Below are positions 13,818-14,878 of a stretch of DNA of 14,878 nt, in pieces (positions within the stretch are counted from its first letter, which is position 1; every line of letters starts with the position of its first letter). Source of the DNA: DATKHR01 sp035939575 (GTDB taxonomy: Bacteria; Acidobacteriota; Vicinamibacteria; Vicinamibacterales; CAVVIG01); assembly GCA_035939575.1 (NCBI GenBank), contig DASZFS010000394.1, positions 1 through 14,878 on the forward strand, given 5' to 3'. Below the pieces are notes generated by a model that had not been told where the DNA came from, ran no database searches, and saw nothing but the letters and a program-made list of their open reading frames with translations. Position numbers and translations under genes: made by a program.

Positions 13818-14525
13818 TTACGCCGGCGCCGTTGCAGCCTGCACCGACCGGCGCAGCGCCGCCCGCGCCAGCAAGCGCGTGGAGTCGAGCGTCGGCAACG
13901 ACGAATTGGAGTCGTTCACGATCAATGGGATCTCGGTGCAGCCGAGGACCACGGCATCGCAGCCTTGTCGCTTCATCCGTTCGATGACGCGCTGAAAGTA
14001 CGCGACCGCCTCGGGCGTGAACAGGCCGTTCACCAATTCATCCATGATGATGCGGTTGATTTCGTCGCGCTCGGCGGTCTGCGGACGCAGATACTCGAGG
14101 CCGCGCGCCATGAGCGTATCAGGATAGATCTCGCTGTCGACCAGCCAGCGAGTGCCCGTGAGGCCGAGTCGCCGGAAGCCGCGCTCGACCGCCTGGTCAG
14201 CGACGACCTCGACGATGCTGAGCCACGGCAGTGGCGATCGCGGTTCGATGGAGGGAAGCGCCTGGTGGATGGTGTTGTCGGGGCATATCAGGAAATCCGC
14301 GCCCGTCTTGGCCAGCTTGTCCGCCGATGAGAGCATCAGCTCACCGACACCCGGCCAGTCGTTGCGGGAAAGGCATGTCACATACTGCGCGAGCGAGTGC
14401 GAATGCATCGAGATCTCGGGGTGAGCGTGCGCGCCGAGCAGGTGCGCGCCTTCTGCGCAGATGGTGCGATAGCAGAGCGCGGCGCCCTCTGCGGAGCACG
14501 CAACAATGCCGATATGGCGAGGCAT
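13818..14525 (-). CDS. Aspartate/glutamate racemase family protein
   Basis: A 235-residue protein with two pseudo-symmetric halves, as in cofactor-independent Asp/Glu racemases. The N terminus MPRHIGIVACSAEGAALCY fits the family. The first active-site loop reads LICPDNTIHQ, with D83 at the place of the first catalytic Cys (usual form CNT). The second loop LGCTEIPL keeps C196. The enterobacterial L-aspartate/glutamate racemase EcL-DER likewise lacks the first Cys (it has Thr) and acts on the L enantiomer preferentially, so a related specificity or a different substrate is possible. Expected role: interconversion of an acidic amino acid or a related compound, in the cytoplasm. ATG 14525 is the natural start; the frame is open further upstream only over the dehydratase 3' end. 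It starts 4 bp after the dehydratase stop codon, so the two are translationally coupled. Confidence 0.88.
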   Translation of the reverse strand: MPRHIGIVACSAEGAALCYRTICAEGAHLLGAHAHPEISMHSHSLAQYVTCLSRNDWPGVGELMLSSADKLAKTGADFLICPDNTIHQALPSIEPRSPLPWLSIVEVVADQAVERGFRRLGLTGTRWLVDSEIYPDTLMARGLEYLRPQTAERDEINRIIMDELVNGLFTPEAVAYFQRVIERMKRQGCDAVVLGCTEIPLIVNDSNSSLPTLDSTRLLARAALRRSVQAATAPA

Positions 14526-14529
14526 GGCG

Positions 14530-14878
14530 CTATGCAACCGGGCTGAGCATGACATCGGCGGTATTCCCGCCGCTGACGAGCACTCCGACGCGCTCATCGA
14601 GCCGCGGGACGTAGGCACGCGACAGAAGAGCGGCAAACGCGGTCGCTCCGCCAGGCTCCGCCACGACGCGAAGTTGGTCCCATAGCGCGTGCTGCGCGCG
14701 GCGGATGGCCGCGTCCGTGACCAGGGTCACCTTGCTCACGTGCGTACGGGCGATGGGAAAGACCAGCTCCCCGACGCGCTGCGGAGCAAGAGACTCCGCG
14801 GCAATGCCGCCCGTTGGCGCATCGACCGGCCGCCCCGCGGCCAGCGCCCGCGTCAAGGTCGGCGCCTCCTCAGGCTCG
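14530..14878 (-). CDS. Threonine/serine dehydratase, C-terminal part (5' end outside window)
   Basis: The last 115 residues of a fold-type II PLP enzyme; the frame is open to the window edge. Recognisable parts are RALAAGRPVDAPTGGIAAES, the GELVFPIA segment, RVVAEPGGATAFAALL, and the terminal VLVSGGNTADVML, which is the C-terminal glycine-rich motif of threonine ammonia-lyases and serine dehydratases. The protein ends directly after this motif, with no ACT regulatory domain, as in the short catabolic form rather than biosynthetic IlvA. Reaction expected: threonine to 2-oxobutanoate and ammonia, or serine to pyruvate. It is first in line of a minus-strand operon with the racemase gene 4 bp downstream. 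The stop is TAG at 14530. Confidence 0.88.
   Translation of the reverse strand, partial: EPEEAPTLTRALAAGRPVDAPTGGIAAESLAPQRVGELVFPIARTHVSKVTLVTDAAIRRAQHALWDQLRVVAEPGGATAFAALLSRAYVPRLDERVGVLVSGGNTADVMLSPVA

Noticed and set aside
14526..14636. Longer racemase with a start near 14636
   Set aside because: The extra residues come from the overlapping 3' end of the dehydratase; ATG 14525 gives the canonical family N terminus.

Overview
High-GC bacterial DNA with dense, mostly intact genes, short intergenic gaps and several GTG starts. Protein content (tandem MdtB/MdtC-type RND pump subunits, a GT-C membrane glycosyltransferase, many stand-alone methyltransferases and PLP enzymes, an FPSDH-type PAP2 phosphatase) suggests a Gram-negative soil or sediment bacterium. 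Acidobacteriota (Vicinamibacteria-like) is my best guess from style alone; no marker gene in the window proves it. I see no rRNA, tRNA, CRISPR array, transposase, integrase or phage gene.

Layout. (1) 1-3688, plus strand: the C-terminal end of one RND permease, then a complete paralogous RND permease. The two are probably subunits of one MdtBC-like heteromeric pump. (2) 3689-5448, plus: a 59-bp gap with three perfect GACGATATC repeats, then a GT87/GT-C-like membrane protein with an extra C-terminal beta-rich domain. (3) 5474-8133, minus: a MocR-type regulator (GntR-type HTH plus aminotransferase domain), a 32-residue single-TM miniprotein with a consensus Shine-Dalgarno, and an LCMT-family methyltransferase. 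(4) 8169-9754, plus: a branched-chain aminotransferase (ilvE) divergent from the MocR gene across 35 bp holding a perfect 12-bp palindrome, then a small SAM methyltransferase. (5) 9721-10509, minus: a CmoB-like methyltransferase whose 3' end overlaps the previous gene tail to tail by 34 bp. (6) 10672-11385, plus: a PAP2 lipid phosphatase. (7) 11398-14878, minus: an apparent operon, in transcription order threonine/serine dehydratase (cut by the window end), Asp/Glu racemase-family protein, group II PLP decarboxylase and, after 89 bp, an exported tandem-rhodanese sulfurtransferase.

How the genes fit together. Region 7 looks like amino-acid breakdown or conversion: deamination, racemisation and decarboxylation genes are packed within 4-42 bp of each other. 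Regions 3-4 look like a locally regulated transaminase unit, with MocR as the likely controller of ilvE. The RND pair, GT-C protein, PAP2 phosphatase and exported rhodanese all act at the envelope. No wholly new system is evident. The best leads are the conserved-looking miniprotein, the MocR/ilvE operator candidate, the racemase with Asp in place of the first catalytic Cys, and the GT-C fusion.
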